Shown: positions 23,681-33,167, numbered from the stretch's first letter. The stretch: 64,000 nt of DNA from an uncultured Candidatus Soleaferrea sp. (GCA_934527325.1 CAKTAG010000001.1:1-64000), one strand, 5' to 3'. A program made the numbers and translations. Notes: generated from the sequence alone by a model not told the origin.

Positions 23681-24439
23681 ATGGGACAAAAAGTTAATCC
23701 ACATGGACTGCGAGTAGGAGTTATAAAAGGCTGGGAATCACGTTGGTTTGCAGATAAGAAAAACTTTGGTGACATCTTAGTTGAAGATTATAACATTCGT
23801 AATTTCTTAAAAAAGAAGTTGTATGATGCTGGCGTTCCTAAAATAGAAATAGAGCGCGATGCTACAAAAGTTAGAATTAATATTCATTGCTCTAAACCTG
23901 GTAGAGTAATTGGTGAAGGTGGCAAGAATATTGAACTAATAAAAAATGATATTGAAAAATTAATTAACAAAAATAAAGTGCAAAAAACTTTGGTGTTTGT
24001 TAACATAGTAGAAATAAAACAGCAAGATAAAAATGCACAATTAGTAGCAGAAAATATAGCTGCACAGCTTGAAAAAAGAATATCTTTTCGTAGAGCAATG
24101 AAACAAGCTATTCAAAGAGCTATGAATTTAGGTGCAAAGGGAATAAAAGTTGCTGTTTCTGGTAGGCTTGGAGGCGCAGAAATAGCTAGAACTGAGCATT
24201 ACCATGAGGGAACTATTCCACTACAAACTTTAAGAGCTAATATTGATTATGGATTTGCTGAAGCAAATACAACATATGGTAAAATAGGAGTTAAAGTTTG
24301 GATATATACAGGTGAAGTATTACAAGGTAAAGTAGAAACACCTAATAATAAATTTGAATCTAAATCTCGTAAGGGTGAGCAAAAGTCTCGTCCAAATGGA
24401 AGGAGGCCAATAAGCAATGCTTCTTCCAAAAAGAGTTAA
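23681..24439 (+). CDS. rpsC: 30S ribosomal protein S3
   Basis: S3 (252 aa, at the long end for the family) guards the mRNA entry tunnel and has helicase activity. [20 protein letters not shown], the KH motif [12 protein letters not shown], and [22 protein letters not shown] are present; the extra length is a basic tail ending [12 protein letters not shown]. The ATG has no recognisable Shine-Dalgarno directly upstream (GCGTAACGGTAGACT), unlike its neighbours; the nearest good one is AAAGGAG 223 bases away. The end overlaps rplP by 23 bases. Confidence 0.97.
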   Translation: MGQKVNPHGLRVGVIKGWESRWFADKKNFGDILVEDYNIRNFLKKKLYDAGVPKIEIERDATKVRINIHCSKPGRVIGEGGKNIELIKNDIEKLINKNKVQKTLVFVNIVEIKQQDKNAQLVAENIAAQLEKRISFRRAMKQAIQRAMNLGAKGIKVAVSGRLGGAEIARTEHYHEGTIPLQTLRANIDYGFAEANTTYGKIGVKVWIYTGEVLQGKVETPNNKFESKSRKGEQKSRPNGRRPISNASSKKS

Positions 24440-24842
24440 ATACAGACGTGTTCATAGAGGACGCATGAAAGGTAAAGCAACGAGAGGTAATGTTGTTTCT
24501 AATGGAGAATTTGGTTTACAAGCATTAGAGCCAGCTTGGGTAACAGCTAACCAAATAGAAGCTGCTCGTATAGCTATGACACGTTACATTAAACGTGGAG
24601 GCCAAGTTTGGATAAAAATTTTTCCAGATAAGCCGGTTACAAAAAAACCTGCTGAAGTTAGAATGGGTTCTGGTAAAGGTTCACCTGAATTTTGGGTAGC
24701 TGTAGTTAAACCAGGTAGAGTTATGTTTGAAATTGCTGGAGTTTCGGAAGAACTTGCTAGAGAAGCTATGAGGTTGGCAAGTCATAAATTGCCAATAAAA
24801 TGCAAGTTTGTAAAAAAGGAAGAAATGGGTGGTGAAAAGTAA
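24417..24842 (+). CDS. rplP: 50S ribosomal protein L16
   Basis: L16 (141 aa) organises the A-site tRNA pocket. [19 protein letters not shown] at the start, the [20 protein letters not shown] strand, [19 protein letters not shown] and [10 protein letters not shown] are diagnostic. Its ATG lies inside the end of rpsC, with an AAGGAGG-like sequence in the rpsC coding region, implying coupled translation. The stop overlaps the ATG of rpmC. Confidence 0.98.
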   Translation: MLLPKRVKYRRVHRGRMKGKATRGNVVSNGEFGLQALEPAWVTANQIEAARIAMTRYIKRGGQVWIKIFPDKPVTKKPAEVRMGSGKGSPEFWVAVVKPGRVMFEIAGVSEELAREAMRLASHKLPIKCKFVKKEEMGGEK

Positions 24843-25039
24843 TGAAGTCTACAGAGATTCGTTCATTATCATTAAAAGAGTTAAACCAAAAACTGGCGGA
24901 CCTTAAGGCTGAGCTTTTTAACCTACGTTTTCAGCATGCCATCAACCAGTTAGAAAATCCAATGCGTATTAATGTTGTAAAAAAAGATATTGCTAGGATA
25001 AAAACAATTATAAAAGAATTAGATGAGAATAAAATGTAA
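24842..25039 (+). CDS. rpmC: 50S ribosomal protein L29
   Basis: L29 (65 aa) is a two-helix protein at the tunnel exit. [40 protein letters not shown] and the terminal [11 protein letters not shown] are typical. Its ATG shares the A with the rplP stop (TAATG), so translation is coupled. A 111-base spacer with heptamer tandem repeats separates it from rpsQ. Confidence 0.97.
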   Translation: MKSTEIRSLSLKELNQKLADLKAELFNLRFQHAINQLENPMRINVVKKDIARIKTIIKELDENKM

Positions 25040-25093
25040 TTTGGTTAATAAAGCAAAAAGGTTGTGCTAAACCAAGTTCTTATCTTACTTACA

Positions 25094-25128
25094 TCTAGTA
25101 TCTAGTTTCTAGAATCTAGAATCTAGAA
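25094..25128 (+). repeat. Five tandem 7-bp repeats (TCTAGNN) in the rpmC-rpsQ spacer
   Basis: Units TCTAGTA, TCTAGTT and three of TCTAGAA run head to tail, ending just before the GGAAGGAG ribosome-binding site of rpsQ (25130-25137). TTCTAGAA is self-complementary, so neighbouring units can form alternative small hairpins next to the ribosome-binding site. Confidence 0.85.
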
Positions 25129-25150
25129 TGGAAGGAGTATTAGTAGAAAA

Positions 25151-25408
25151 ATGAGTGAAAGAAACCTAAGAAAAACTAGAGTGGGCAAAGTAGTAAGCGA
25201 TAAAATGGATAAAACTGTGGTTGTAGCTATTCAAGATAGTGTTAAGCACCCACTCTATAAAAAAATAATTAAAAGAACAATAAAATTAAAAACTCATGAC
25301 GAAAATAACGAATGTAAAATAGGCGATAGAGTTTTAATAATGGAAACACGACCGCTATCTAAAGATAAAAGATGGCGTTTAGTTGAGATAATTGAGAAGG
25401 CTAAATAA
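25151..25408 (+). CDS. rpsQ: 30S ribosomal protein S17
   Basis: S17 (85 aa) is an OB-fold primary binder of the 16S 5' domain. [20 protein letters not shown] and [20 protein letters not shown] with [18 protein letters not shown] are diagnostic. It starts with ATG 25151 after GGAAGGAG. It is separated from rpmC by a spacer of 111 bases, longer than usual for the cluster. Confidence 0.98.
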   Translation: MSERNLRKTRVGKVVSDKMDKTVVVAIQDSVKHPLYKKIIKRTIKLKTHDENNECKIGDRVLIMETRPLSKDKRWRLVEIIEKAK

Positions 25409-25435
25409 TAATTTTGCCGAAAGGAGGAACATTTT

Positions 25436-25804
25436 GTGATACAAATGCAAACTTACCTCAAGGTAGCCGATAACACAGGAGCAAAAGAAATTATGTGCAT
25501 AAAAGTGTTAGGTGGTTCACGTAGGAGATATGCTAATATAGGCGATGTTATTGTAGCTTCTGTAAAAAAAGCTACTCCGGGTGGCGGTGTAAAAAAAGGT
25601 GAAGTTGTAAAAGCTGTTGTAGTTAGGTCTAAAAAAGGCGTTGGCCGCGACGATGGTACTTACATTAAATTTGATGAAAACGCTGCTGTTATTATTAGAG
25701 ATGATAAAAATCCAAGAGGGACACGTATATTTGGTCCAGTTGCAAGGGAGCTTCGTGATGGTGGATACTCTAAGATATTAAGCCTAGCTCCGGAAGTGCT
25801 TTAA
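25436..25804 (+). CDS. rplN: 50S ribosomal protein L14
   Basis: L14 (122 aa) forms an intersubunit bridge and is the site of RsfS action. Start GTG 25436 ([18 protein letters not shown]) lies 9 bases after AAAGGAGG. The segments [36 protein letters not shown] and [14 protein letters not shown] are family-typical. GTG initiation is supported by the spacing; the in-frame ATG 25445 would remove conserved residues. Confidence 0.98.
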   Translation: MIQMQTYLKVADNTGAKEIMCIKVLGGSRRRYANIGDVIVASVKKATPGGGVKKGEVVKAVVVRSKKGVGRDDGTYIKFDENAAVIIRDDKNPRGTRIFGPVARELRDGGYSKILSLAPEVL

Positions 25805-25824
25805 ATTTGGAGGTGGATTTATAA

Positions 25825-26151
25825 GTGAAAACGAAAATACATGTAAAAAAGAATGATATGGTCCAAATTTTATCTGGTAATAGCAAAGGCAAAAAAGGTA
25901 AAGTTTTAGAGGTTAGCCCTAAAGAAGGGAAGATTATAGTAGAAGGCTGTAACATTGTTACAAAGCATGTTAAACCACGTAAAATGGGTGAATCAGGTGG
26001 GCTTGTAAAAGCGGAAGCACCTATGTATGCATGTAAGGCAATGGTAATTTGTCCTAAATGTGGCAAACCTACTAGAGTAGGAATAAAAATATTAGAAGAT
26101 GGCAAAAAGCAACGTGTTTGTAAACACAAAGGTTGCCAAGAAGCGTTCTAA
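25825..26151 (+). CDS. rplX: 50S ribosomal protein L24
   Basis: L24 (108 aa) is an early assembly initiator with a KOW motif: [27 protein letters not shown]. The C-terminal part contains [29 protein letters not shown], a four-cysteine (zinc-ribbon) form seen in many Firmicutes. It begins with GTG 25825, about 9 bases after GGAGG. Confidence 0.97.
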   Translation: MKTKIHVKKNDMVQILSGNSKGKKGKVLEVSPKEGKIIVEGCNIVTKHVKPRKMGESGGLVKAEAPMYACKAMVICPKCGKPTRVGIKILEDGKKQRVCKHKGCQEAF

Positions 26152-26167
26152 AGTAAGGGGTGAGCAT

Positions 26168-26710
26168 ATGGCTGCTAGGTTAAAAGAAAAGTATATACAA
26201 GAAGTAGCACCAGCTTTAATGAAGAAGTTTGGTTATAAAAGTGTAATGCAAATACCAAAACTTGAAAAAGTTGTTATTAATGTTGGTTGTGGAGATGCTC
26301 GTGATAATAAAAAGGTAATAGATTCTGTTATGAGCGACCTTGCAAAAATTACTGGTCAAAAACCGGTATCTTGTAAGGCAAAAAAATCTGTAGCTAATTT
26401 TAAACTAAGGCAAGGTATGGTTATAGGCGTTAAAGTTACTCTTAGAGGCGATAAAATGTATGAATTTGTAGATAGATTATACAGTGTTGCATTGCCAAGA
26501 GTTAGAGACTTTAGGGGAATAAATGCCAATTCTTTTGATGGCCGTGGAAATTATAACATGGGTATAAAAGAGCAGTTAATATTCCCGGAAATTGATTATG
26601 ATAAAATTGATAAGTTGCGTGGAATGGACATTTGTTTTGTTACAACTGCAAAATCTGACGAGGAATCCTATGAGTTATTATCACTTATGGGTGCACCGTT
26701 TGCAAAGTAG
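26168..26710 (+). CDS. rplE: 50S ribosomal protein L5
   Basis: L5 (180 aa) binds 5S rRNA and contacts P-site t[54 protein letters not shown] and the [19 protein letters not shown] segment identify it. An in-frame ATG at 26099 lies inside rplX and lacks a ribosome-binding site; ATG 26168 follows AAGGGGTGA. Confidence 0.97.
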   Translation: MAARLKEKYIQEVAPALMKKFGYKSVMQIPKLEKVVINVGCGDARDNKKVIDSVMSDLAKITGQKPVSCKAKKSVANFKLRQGMVIGVKVTLRGDKMYEFVDRLYSVALPRVRDFRGINANSFDGRGNYNMGIKEQLIFPEIDYDKIDKLRGMDICFVTTAKSDEESYELLSLMGAPFAK

Positions 26711-26724
26711 AAAGGGGTTTTTTT

Positions 26725-26910
26725 ATGGCTAAGAAATCGTTAATTGCAAAGCAAAAGAGAACGCCTAAATTTTCAACACGTGCTTATACCAGGTGCAAAA
26801 TTTGTGGCAGACCTCATGCTTATTTGCGTAAGTTTGGAATCTGTCGTATTTGTTTTAGAAAATTAGCATATAAAGGTGAAATTCCTGGTGTTAAAAAAGC
26901 TAGCTGGTAA
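26725..26910 (+). CDS. rpsZ: 30S ribosomal protein S14, zinc-binding type
   Basis: S14 type Z (61 aa) joins the 30S head. It has the full zinc motif, [20 protein letters not shown], and the conserved [18 protein letters not shown] end. The zinc-containing form is the usual one in Firmicutes; a zinc-free paralogue, if any, lies outside the window. Start ATG 26725 after AAAGGGG. Confidence 0.98.
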   Translation: MAKKSLIAKQKRTPKFSTRAYTRCKICGRPHAYLRKFGICRICFRKLAYKGEIPGVKKASW

Positions 26911-26941
26911 ATTTGTACGAGAAAAAGGAGGGTAATTGTTT

Positions 26942-27340
26942 ATGCAGATTACAGATGCAATTGCTGATATGTTGACTCGCATTAGAAATGCGAATTCAGC
27001 AAAACATGATACGGTTGATATTCCTGCATCAAATATAAAAAAATCTATAGCACATATATTAGCAGATGAAGGCTATATTAAAAATTTTAAAGTTATAAAA
27101 GATAATAAGCAGGGAATAATCCGTATAAATTTAAAATATGGTCCAAATAAATCTCAGGTAATAACAGGGCTTCGTAGAGTTTCAAAACCTGGGCTTCGTA
27201 TATATTCAAGTTGCGAAGATATGCCTAAAGTTATGAGAGGTTTAGGTATAGCTATAATTTCGACTCCAAAAGGAGTTATGACAGATAAAAAAGCTAGAAA
27301 AAATAATGTTGGTGGCGAAGTTTTAGCTTTTGTTTGGTAA
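26942..27340 (+). CDS. rpsH: 30S ribosomal protein S8
   Basis: S8 (132 aa) binds helix 21 of 16S rRNA and in E. coli represses the spc operon. [22 protein letters not shown] and the C-terminal [31 protein letters not shown] are diagnostic. ATG 26942, 9 bases after AAAAAGGAGGG, is preferred to the upstream in-frame TTG 26936. A 266-base spacer with a structured RNA element follows, where only a short one is usual. Confidence 0.97.
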   Translation: MQITDAIADMLTRIRNANSAKHDTVDIPASNIKKSIAHILADEGYIKNFKVIKDNKQGIIRINLKYGPNKSQVITGLRRVSKPGLRIYSSCEDMPKVMRGLGIAIISTPKGVMTDKKARKNNVGGEVLAFVW

Positions 27341-27360
27341 AGTCAAACAAGTTTATGAAT

Positions 27361-27606
27361 AGTTGGTCAATAACCAAGAAAGGAGAAAGCCGTACTTTTA
27401 AATATTTAATAAGTTAGATTGTTAAAAAATAAAGAATAATTTATTTATAACATTTGTAGCTTTAGTGTGAAATATTTAAAAATTATATACCGAGTGATGT
27501 CGGGAATTTAAGCCCTCGGAGTGCCAGACCAGACATAAAATTTATTTTATGGGCATGTTGAACAGGGAAGCAGAGTTTAAAAAACTAAGCAGAGCGGTTT
27601 AAGTGA
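27361..27606 (+). promoter_or_regulatory. Structured RNA element upstream of rplF (copy B of three)
   Basis: The order of parts is the same as in copy A. TTGGTC 27363-27368; AAAGGAG 27379-27385, 222 bases before the rplF ATG; CCGA 27490-27493 with TCGG 27500-27503; CCCT 27513-27516 with AGGG 27564-27567; GTGCC 27521-27525 with GGCAT 27552-27556; CATAAAA 27534-27540 with TTTTATG 27545-27551; and GACCAG 27527-27532 complementary to TTGGTC with one G-U. CCG 27390-27392 can pair with CGG 27595-27597 and TTTTAAA 27396-27402 with TTTAAAA 27576-27582, closing the element near ATG. The shared strings TTTAAGCCCTCGGAGT and TGAACAGGGAAGCA are identical in copies A and B. Confidence 0.75.
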
Positions 27607-28152
27607 ATGTCACGTATAGGTCGAAAACCAGTTGAAATTCCTAGCGGAGTTGAAGTAAAAATAGATGGCTTGAATATTAAGGTTAAAGGCCCAAAAGGTT
27701 CTTTAGAGTTTACATGCCATCCAGATATGAAAGTTAGTATGGTAGAAAATACTGTTGTAGTAGAAAGGCCATCTAATAATAAAGATCACCGTAGCTTGCA
27801 TGGCTTAACAAGAACACTTATTTCTAATATGGTAGATGGAGTAACTAAAGGTTTTTCAAAAGAACTAGAAATAAATGGAGTTGGTTATAGAGCTGCTAAA
27901 CAGGGAAGTAATTTGGTAATGAACTTAGGTTATTCACATCAAGTAATAGTTCCTGAAATAGATGGTATAAAAATTGAAGTACCATCACCAAATAGGGTGA
28001 TTATATCAGGCCCAGATAAGCAAAAAGTAGGTCAATTTGCAGCAGAGGTTCGTGAAAAAAGGTTACCAGAGCCATATAAAGGCAAAGGTATAAAATATGT
28101 TGATGAAGTAATTATTAGAAAAGAAGGTAAAGCCGCTAAGGGTAAAAAATAA
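27607..28152 (+). CDS. rplF: 50S ribosomal protein L6
   Basis: L6 (181 aa) sits at the base of the stalk near the sarcin-ricin loop. [29 protein letters not shown], and the C-terminal [28 protein letters not shown] segment are diagnostic. As with rpsC, no Shine-Dalgarno precedes the ATG (CGGTTTAAGTGA); the best one is AAAGGAG 222 bases upstream, before the folded element. Confidence 0.97.
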   Translation: MSRIGRKPVEIPSGVEVKIDGLNIKVKGPKGSLEFTCHPDMKVSMVENTVVVERPSNNKDHRSLHGLTRTLISNMVDGVTKGFSKELEINGVGYRAAKQGSNLVMNLGYSHQVIVPEIDGIKIEVPSPNRVIISGPDKQKVGQFAAEVREKRLPEPYKGKGIKYVDEVIIRKEGKAAKGKK

Positions 28153-28175
28153 TGTTAAGGGAGTGAATTAAGCAG

Positions 28176-28535
28176 ATGGTTAATAAAGTAGATAGCAATA
28201 AAGCTAGACTTAAAAGGCATGTGAGAGTAAGAGCAAAAATTAGTGGAACAAAAGCTCGTCCACGTCTTAATGTTTTTCGCTCTGCAAAGCATATTTATGC
28301 CCAAATAATTGATGATGTTGCAGGTAAAACAATTGTTAGTGCATCAACATTAGAAAAAAGCTTTGATGGAGCAGGTGGCAACAAGGAAGCTGCTAAGAAA
28401 ATTGGTCTATATATTGCAGAAAAAGCAAAAAAAGCAGGTATAACAAAAGTAGTGTTTGACCGTGGCGGGTATTTGTATCATGGTCGTGTAAAAGAGTTAG
28501 CAGAAGGCGCCAGAGAAGGTGGCCTAGAGTTTTAA
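28176..28535 (+). CDS. rplR: 50S ribosomal protein L18
   Basis: L18 (119 aa) binds 5S rRNA together with L5. [35 protein letters not shown] and the [24 protein letters not shown] end are typical. ATG 28176 follows AAGGGAGTGAA. The gene ends 18 bases before rpsE. Confidence 0.98.
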   Translation: MVNKVDSNKARLKRHVRVRAKISGTKARPRLNVFRSAKHIYAQIIDDVAGKTIVSASTLEKSFDGAGGNKEAAKKIGLYIAEKAKKAGITKVVFDRGGYLYHGRVKELAEGAREGGLEF

Positions 28536-28553
28536 ACAAAGGAGGTTAATCTT

Positions 28554-29063
28554 TTGACTAAGTTTGATGCTTTAAAAGTAGATCCAAAAGCTCTAAAAGA
28601 AAGAGTAGTCTATATAAATAGAGTCTCTAAAACAGTAAAGGGCGGTAGAATATTTAAATTTTCAGCATTAGTAGTTGTTGGAGATGGAAATGGCATTGTT
28701 GGGTTTGGTATGGGTAAATCATCAGAAGTTCCAGATGCTATAAGAAAAGGAATAGAAGATGCAAAAAAGAATTTGCATAAAATAGCAATGAAAGGCACTA
28801 CAATTCCACATGAAGTAGTTGGAGAATTTGGTGCTGGTAAAGTTATATTAAAACCAGCAGCTCAAGGAACAGGTGTTATTGCAGGTGGCCCAGTTAGAGC
28901 AATTTTGGAAATGGCAGGAATTAAAGATATAAGAACAAAATCGCTAAGGTCTAATAACCCATGTAATGTTGTTAGTGCAGCAATGAATGGTTTAGTTTCG
29001 TTAAGAACATTAAATCAAGTTGCTGAAATTCGTGGTAAAAAACCAGAACAAATTTTAAGCTAA
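28554..29063 (+). CDS. rpsE: 30S ribosomal protein S5
   Basis: S5 (169 aa) acts at the mRNA entry and in decoding fidelity. [48 protein letters not shown], and [13 protein letters not shown] are diagnostic. The start is TTG 28554, 7-8 bases after AAAGGAGG; no ATG fits. TTG starts also occur here for adk, rpoA, scfB and others, so they are common in this genome. Confidence 0.97.
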   Translation: MTKFDALKVDPKALKERVVYINRVSKTVKGGRIFKFSALVVVGDGNGIVGFGMGKSSEVPDAIRKGIEDAKKNLHKIAMKGTTIPHEVVGEFGAGKVILKPAAQGTGVIAGGPVRAILEMAGIKDIRTKSLRSNNPCNVVSAAMNGLVSLRTLNQVAEIRGKKPEQILS

Positions 29064-29076
29064 GGAGGAATAAATA

Positions 29077-29256
29077 ATGGCAAATTTGAAAATTAAATTA
29101 GTAAAAAGCCTTTCTGGTAGAAAAGATGATCAGATAGCCACTGCTATTTCTCTTGGGCTTAGAAAAGTTGGTAAAGAAACTATTCAGCCAGATAATGAGG
29201 CCACGAGAGGTAAAATTACAAAAATATCACATCTTGTTGAATTTACCGAACTATAA
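29077..29256 (+). CDS. rpmD: 50S ribosomal protein L30
   Basis: L30 is a 59-aa protein read from ATG 29077 to TAA 29254-29256, beginning MANLKIKLVKSLSGRKDDQI, with TAISLGLRKVGKETIQPDN and a final ISHLVEF strand typical of the short bacterial L30. AAGGAGG precedes it by about 9 bases. Position between rpsE and rplO is canonical. Confidence 0.96.
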   Translation: MANLKIKLVKSLSGRKDDQIATAISLGLRKVGKETIQPDNEATRGKITKISHLVEFTEL

Positions 29257-29277
29257 ATATAAGGAGGTGTTATATAA

Positions 29278-29718
29278 ATGAGGTTACATGATTTATCTCC
29301 AGCACCTGGTTCAAAAAAGAAGGCTTTTAGAGTAGGTAGAGGTCATGGATCTGGGAATGGAAAAACAGCAGGTAAAGGTCACAAAGGGCAAAATGCTCGT
29401 TCTGGTGGTGGAGTTAGAGCAGGTTTTGAAGGTGGGCAAATGCCACTTCATAGACGTGTACCTAAAAGAGGTTTTAATAACATATTTGGTACAAAATATG
29501 CTGTTATAAATGTTAGTGACTTAAATTGTTTTGAAGAAGGAAGCAACGTTGACACAGATATGATTATAAAATCTGGGTTAGTAAAAAAACCATTAGATGG
29601 AATAAAAGTACTAGGAAATGGAACTTTAAATAAAAAATTAAACATAACTGTTACTGCATTTTCTAAATCTGCTAAAGAAAAAATTGAGCAGATAGGTGGA
29701 AAGGCAGAGGTGATATAA
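29278..29718 (+). CDS. rplO: 50S ribosomal protein L15
   Basis: L15 (146 aa) is a late 50S assembly protein. [20 protein letters not shown], the glycine-rich [24 protein letters not shown] stretch (in parts) and [18 protein letters not shown] are diagnostic. It ends one base before the secY ATG, so the two are probably translationally linked. Confidence 0.98.
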   Translation: MRLHDLSPAPGSKKKAFRVGRGHGSGNGKTAGKGHKGQNARSGGGVRAGFEGGQMPLHRRVPKRGFNNIFGTKYAVINVSDLNCFEEGSNVDTDMIIKSGLVKKPLDGIKVLGNGTLNKKLNITVTAFSKSAKEKIEQIGGKAEVI

Positions 29719-29719
29719 G

Positions 29720-31012
29720 ATGTTAAAAATTTTTAAGGATGCTTGGAAGATAGCTGATTTAAGGCAAAAAATATTATATACATTAATGATAATTGTGGTG
29801 TTTAGAATAGGTTCAATAATACCTGTTCCATATTTAGATGCAACAGCATTGCAAACTATGTTAGCAGGTGCAGGTAGTAATAACATGTTAGGGTATATAG
29901 ATGTTTTAACAGGAGGAGCTTTTTCTAGAGCTACTATATTTGCCCTTTCAATTTCACCGTATATAACTTCTTCTATTATAATACAACTTTTAACAGTTGC
30001 TATTCCTTATTTAGAAAAACTTTCTAAAGAGGGGGAAGAAGGAAGAAAGGTTTTAACAAAAATAACTAGATGGGTAACAGTAGCACTGGGTTTAATTCAA
30101 GCTGCAGGTTACTATGCTTTATTAAAAAAACAGGGTGCAGTAACTCATACATCTGGTTTTTCAGGTGTTTTTTCTATGGTAGTTATTTTGTTAACGTTTA
30201 CAGCTGGTACAGCGTTTATAATGTGGCTTGGCGAACGTATAAACGAAAAAGGTATAGGGAATGGAATTTCTATAATACTTTTTGCAGGTATAGTGTCAAG
30301 GGGGCCAGCAATAGTTTCTAAACTGTATTTATATGCACAAAAAGAAGGAACAAGTAGTTATATTAAAATACCATTAATTGTTATAATGTTCCTTGCAATA
30401 GTTGTATTTGTTGTTTGGATGACTAATGCAGAGCGTAGAATACCTATTTTATATGCTAAACGTGTAGTTGGTAGAAAAATGTATGGTGGCCAAAGTTCAC
30501 ATATGCCAATTAAAGTTAATATGTCAGGTGTTATGCCAATAATATTTGCTTCTTCGTTGCTAGCAATTCCTTCAACAATACAAATGTTTGTAGACCCAAA
30601 AGCTTCTACATGGTTTGGTAAATTTTTAGCAGTGTTTAATTTTAATTCATGGTTATATGCTGCAATTACATTTATTTTGATTATTGGTTTTAGTTATTTT
30701 TATGTTTCTATACAATATAACCCAATAGAGATGGCAAATAATTTAAGAAAGAGTAATGGAACAATACCAGGTATAAGACCAGGAAAACCAACATCAGATT
30801 TTATTGCAAGAGTTATGAATAAAATTACTTTTGTTGGAGCATTGTTTTTAGGTTTTATGGCAATATTACCTTTTGTAGTGGGAAAATTCACAGGTATGCA
30901 ATTAGGAATAGGTGGTACAACTATACTAATTGTTGTTGGTGTTGCACTTGATACAGTTAAACAAATGGAATCATTAATGATGATGAGGCATTATAAAGGT
31001 TTTTTAGTTTAG
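29720..31012 (+). CDS. secY: Protein translocase subunit SecY
   Basis: SecY (430 aa) is the channel of the Sec translocon with ten membrane helices. MLKIFKDAWKIADLRQKILYT, IPVPYLDATALQ, GGAFSRATIFALSISPYITSSII, and the cytosolic loops with RRIPILYAKRVVGRKMYGGQSSHMP are typical. It partners SecE (outside the window) and the SecG encoded at 60.5 kb. Canonical place between rplO and adk. Confidence 0.98.
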   Translation: MLKIFKDAWKIADLRQKILYTLMIIVVFRIGSIIPVPYLDATALQTMLAGAGSNNMLGYIDVLTGGAFSRATIFALSISPYITSSIIIQLLTVAIPYLEKLSKEGEEGRKVLTKITRWVTVALGLIQAAGYYALLKKQGAVTHTSGFSGVFSMVVILLTFTAGTAFIMWLGERINEKGIGNGISIILFAGIVSRGPAIVSKLYLYAQKEGTSSYIKIPLIVIMFLAIVVFVVWMTNAERRIPILYAKRVVGRKMYGGQSSHMPIKVNMSGVMPIIFASSLLAIPSTIQMFVDPKASTWFGKFLAVFNFNSWLYAAITFILIIGFSYFYVSIQYNPIEMANNLRKSNGTIPGIRPGKPTSDFIARVMNKITFVGALFLGFMAILPFVVGKFTGMQLGIGGTTILIVVGVALDTVKQMESLMMMRHYKGFLV

Positions 31013-31081
31013 TTCAAAATTGTTAATTTTTAAATAATAAAGAATAAATCTAAATATTTATAATGGGAGGTTTGAAAAGTA

Positions 31082-31726
31082 TTGAGAACAGAAAAATTAT
31101 CGTTAATTCTTTTGGGTGCACCTGGTGCAGGCAAAGGAACTCAAGCAGAAATAATATCTAAGCAATATAATATACCAACAATAAGTACAGGTAATATTAT
31201 TAGGGAAGCATTGAAGAATAAAACATCTATGGGGCTAAAGGCAAAAAATTATATCGATAAAGGTGAGTTAGTACCAGATGACATTATTATTTCAATTGTA
31301 AAAGAACGTTTAAGTGAAAGTGATTGTAAAAATGGTTTTATTTTAGACGGAATGCCTAGAACAATTGCGCAAGCAAAAGCACTGGATGATATGGGTGTTG
31401 AAATAAATAAAGTTGTGAGCATAGAAGTTCCAGATGAAAAAATAATAAAAAGGTTAAGTGGACGCAGAGTTTGTAGTAAATGTGGTGCAAGTTACCATAT
31501 AACAGATAAGCCGTCTTTAAAAGAAGATATTTGTGATAGTTGCAGTGGAGAGCTTGTTATAAGAAAAGACGATTCGCCGCAAATAATAGCAGATAGACTT
31601 AAGGTTTACCATGAGCAGACAGAGCCGTTAAAAGATTATTATGATGCAAAAGGTTTGCTTGTAATAGTGCATGGGCAAGAACTTGTAGCAGATACTACTG
31701 CTTGTGTAGCCGAAGCGTTAAGGTAG
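31082..31726 (+). CDS. adk: Adenylate kinase
   Basis: Adk (214 aa) converts AMP and ATP to two ADP. P-loop GAPGAGKGTQA, NMP-binding STGNIIREA, DGMPRTIAQA, and a zinc-type LID with CSKCGASYH and CDSCSGEL, the four-cysteine form of Gram-positive bacteria. The start is TTG 31082, 11 bases after GGGAGG. map follows 4 bases after the stop. Confidence 0.97.
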   Translation: MRTEKLSLILLGAPGAGKGTQAEIISKQYNIPTISTGNIIREALKNKTSMGLKAKNYIDKGELVPDDIIISIVKERLSESDCKNGFILDGMPRTIAQAKALDDMGVEINKVVSIEVPDEKIIKRLSGRRVCSKCGASYHITDKPSLKEDICDSCSGELVIRKDDSPQIIADRLKVYHEQTEPLKDYYDAKGLLVIVHGQELVADTTACVAEALR

Positions 31727-31730
31727 AAAG

Positions 31731-32480
31731 ATGGTATATTTAAAAACTCAAGAAGAAATTAATTTAATGAAAAAAGCAGGTAAAATATCTGCAAGAGCAT
31801 TAGAACTTGGGGGTAAAGCTGTTAAACCTGGGGTTACAACGATGTATGTTGATAAAATTATACATGACTATATAAAATCTCAAGGAGCGGTACCATCATT
31901 TTTAGGTTATAATGATTTTCCAGCAAGTAGCTGCATATCTATAAATAAAGAGGTTATACATGGAATACCTTCAAAAACTAGGGTGATTAACGAAGGTGAT
32001 ATAGTAAGTATAGATGTAGGAGCTTATTATAGGGGGTTCCATGCAGATAATGCAGCAACTTTTCCAGCAGGGGCTATTTCGGAAGATGCCCAAAAATTAA
32101 TAAATGCAACAATGCAAGCATTAGAATTTGGAATAAAACAAGCAGTAGTTGGTAATAGAATAGGGGATATATCTAATGCAGTTCAAACATTTGTTGAATC
32201 TAAGGGCTATGGAGTAGTTAGAGAATATGTTGGCCATGGAGTAGGAAGAAAATTGCATGAAAACCCATCTGTGCCTAATTATGGAAGTGCAGGTAGAGGT
32301 ATGCGTTTAGAACAAGGCATGACTATAGCAATAGAACCAATGGTTAATATGGGTAGCTATAAAGTTAAAGTTTTAGATGATTGTTGGACAGTTATTACAG
32401 CAGATAACAAATATTCAGCACATTTTGAGCATACTATAGCTATTACCAATAATGGGCCAGAAATATTAACTTTACCGTAA
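31731..32480 (+). CDS. map: Methionine aminopeptidase, type I
   Basis: Map (249 aa) removes the N-terminal Met of nascent proteins. Metal ligands are visible in SIDVGAYYRGFHADNAATF (both aspartates), GHGVGRKLHENPSVPN (His), IEPMVNMG (Glu) and FEHTIAIT (Glu). There is no N-terminal extension. The place after adk and before infA is usual in Firmicutes. Confidence 0.97.
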   Translation: MVYLKTQEEINLMKKAGKISARALELGGKAVKPGVTTMYVDKIIHDYIKSQGAVPSFLGYNDFPASSCISINKEVIHGIPSKTRVINEGDIVSIDVGAYYRGFHADNAATFPAGAISEDAQKLINATMQALEFGIKQAVVGNRIGDISNAVQTFVESKGYGVVREYVGHGVGRKLHENPSVPNYGSAGRGMRLEQGMTIAIEPMVNMGSYKVKVLDDCWTVITADNKYSAHFEHTIAITNNGPEILTLP

Positions 32481-32497
32481 AAGGCACAATAAGAAAT

Positions 32498-32755
32498 ATG
32501 GAAAAAGGTAGAGTTGTAATATCGAAAGCTGGAAGAGATAAAAATAATTTTTTTATAGTTTTAAATACAGTTGGTGAAAGAGTTTATATAGCGGATGGGA
32601 AAATTAGGAAAATAGAAAATCCAAAAGCAAAAAATATAAAACATTTGCAAAAAACAAATATGTATTTTACTATAGATGATAATGTTACTAATAAAAAACT
32701 AAAAATGATGATAAAAGAGTTAGATATTAAAGCTAACAGCGAAAAGTCGCTATAA
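32498..32755 (+). CDS. KOW-domain RNA-binding protein (L14e-like)
   Basis: An 85-aa protein beginning MEKGRVVISKAGRDKNNFFIV, which is the KOW-domain start of the small L14e/L6e/L27e-like proteins found between map and infA in Clostridia and Bacilli. It probably binds RNA or ribosomes; function is not established. The ribosome-binding site is weak, suggesting coupling to map. Confidence 0.8.
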   Translation: MEKGRVVISKAGRDKNNFFIVLNTVGERVYIADGKIRKIENPKAKNIKHLQKTNMYFTIDDNVTNKKLKMMIKELDIKANSEKSL

Positions 32756-32779
32756 TAGCTGAAATTGGGAGGTTTATAT

Positions 32780-32998
32780 ATGTCGAAAGAAGATATGATA
32801 GAGGTAGAAGGTGTAGTGGTAGAAGCCTTACCTAATGCTCAATTTAAAGTTGAAATTCAAAATGGGCATAAAATTTTGGCTCATATTTCAGGTAAACTAA
32901 GAATGAATTTTATTAAGATATTACCTGGAGATAAAGTGACAATAGAAATGTCACCTTACGATTTAACAAAAGGTCGTATAACATGGCGATCTAAATAA
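32780..32998 (+). CDS. infA: Translation initiation factor IF-1
   Basis: IF-1 (72 aa) blocks the A site during initiation. [52 protein letters not shown] and [10 protein letters not shown] are diagnostic. An in-frame ATG 32765 overlaps the GGGAGG site, so ATG 32780 is chosen. Confidence 0.98.
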   Translation: MSKEDMIEVEGVVVEALPNAQFKVEIQNGHKILAHISGKLRMNFIKILPGDKVTIEMSPYDLTKGRITWRSK

Positions 32999-33053
32999 AT
33001 AAAAAATTAATTATGTTGAAATGGTTTAATACAACAACAAGGAGGTTTTTTGT

Positions 33054-33167
33054 ATGAAAGTCAGACCTTCAGTTAAGCCCATATGTGAAAAATGTAAAAT
33101 TATTAAACGTAATGGAAGGGTTATGGTAATTTGCCAAAATCCAAAACATAAACAACGTCAGGGCTAA
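33054..33167 (+). CDS. rpmJ: 50S ribosomal protein L36
   Basis: L36 is a 37-aa zinc-ribbon protein read from ATG 33054 to TAA 33165-33167: [20 protein letters not shown] and then [13 protein letters not shown]. The CxxC...C...H zinc ligands are kept (the zinc-containing form). AAGGAGG precedes it. It is in its usual place between infA and rpsM. Confidence 0.97.
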   Translation: MKVRPSVKPICEKCKIIKRNGRVMVICQNPKHKQRQG

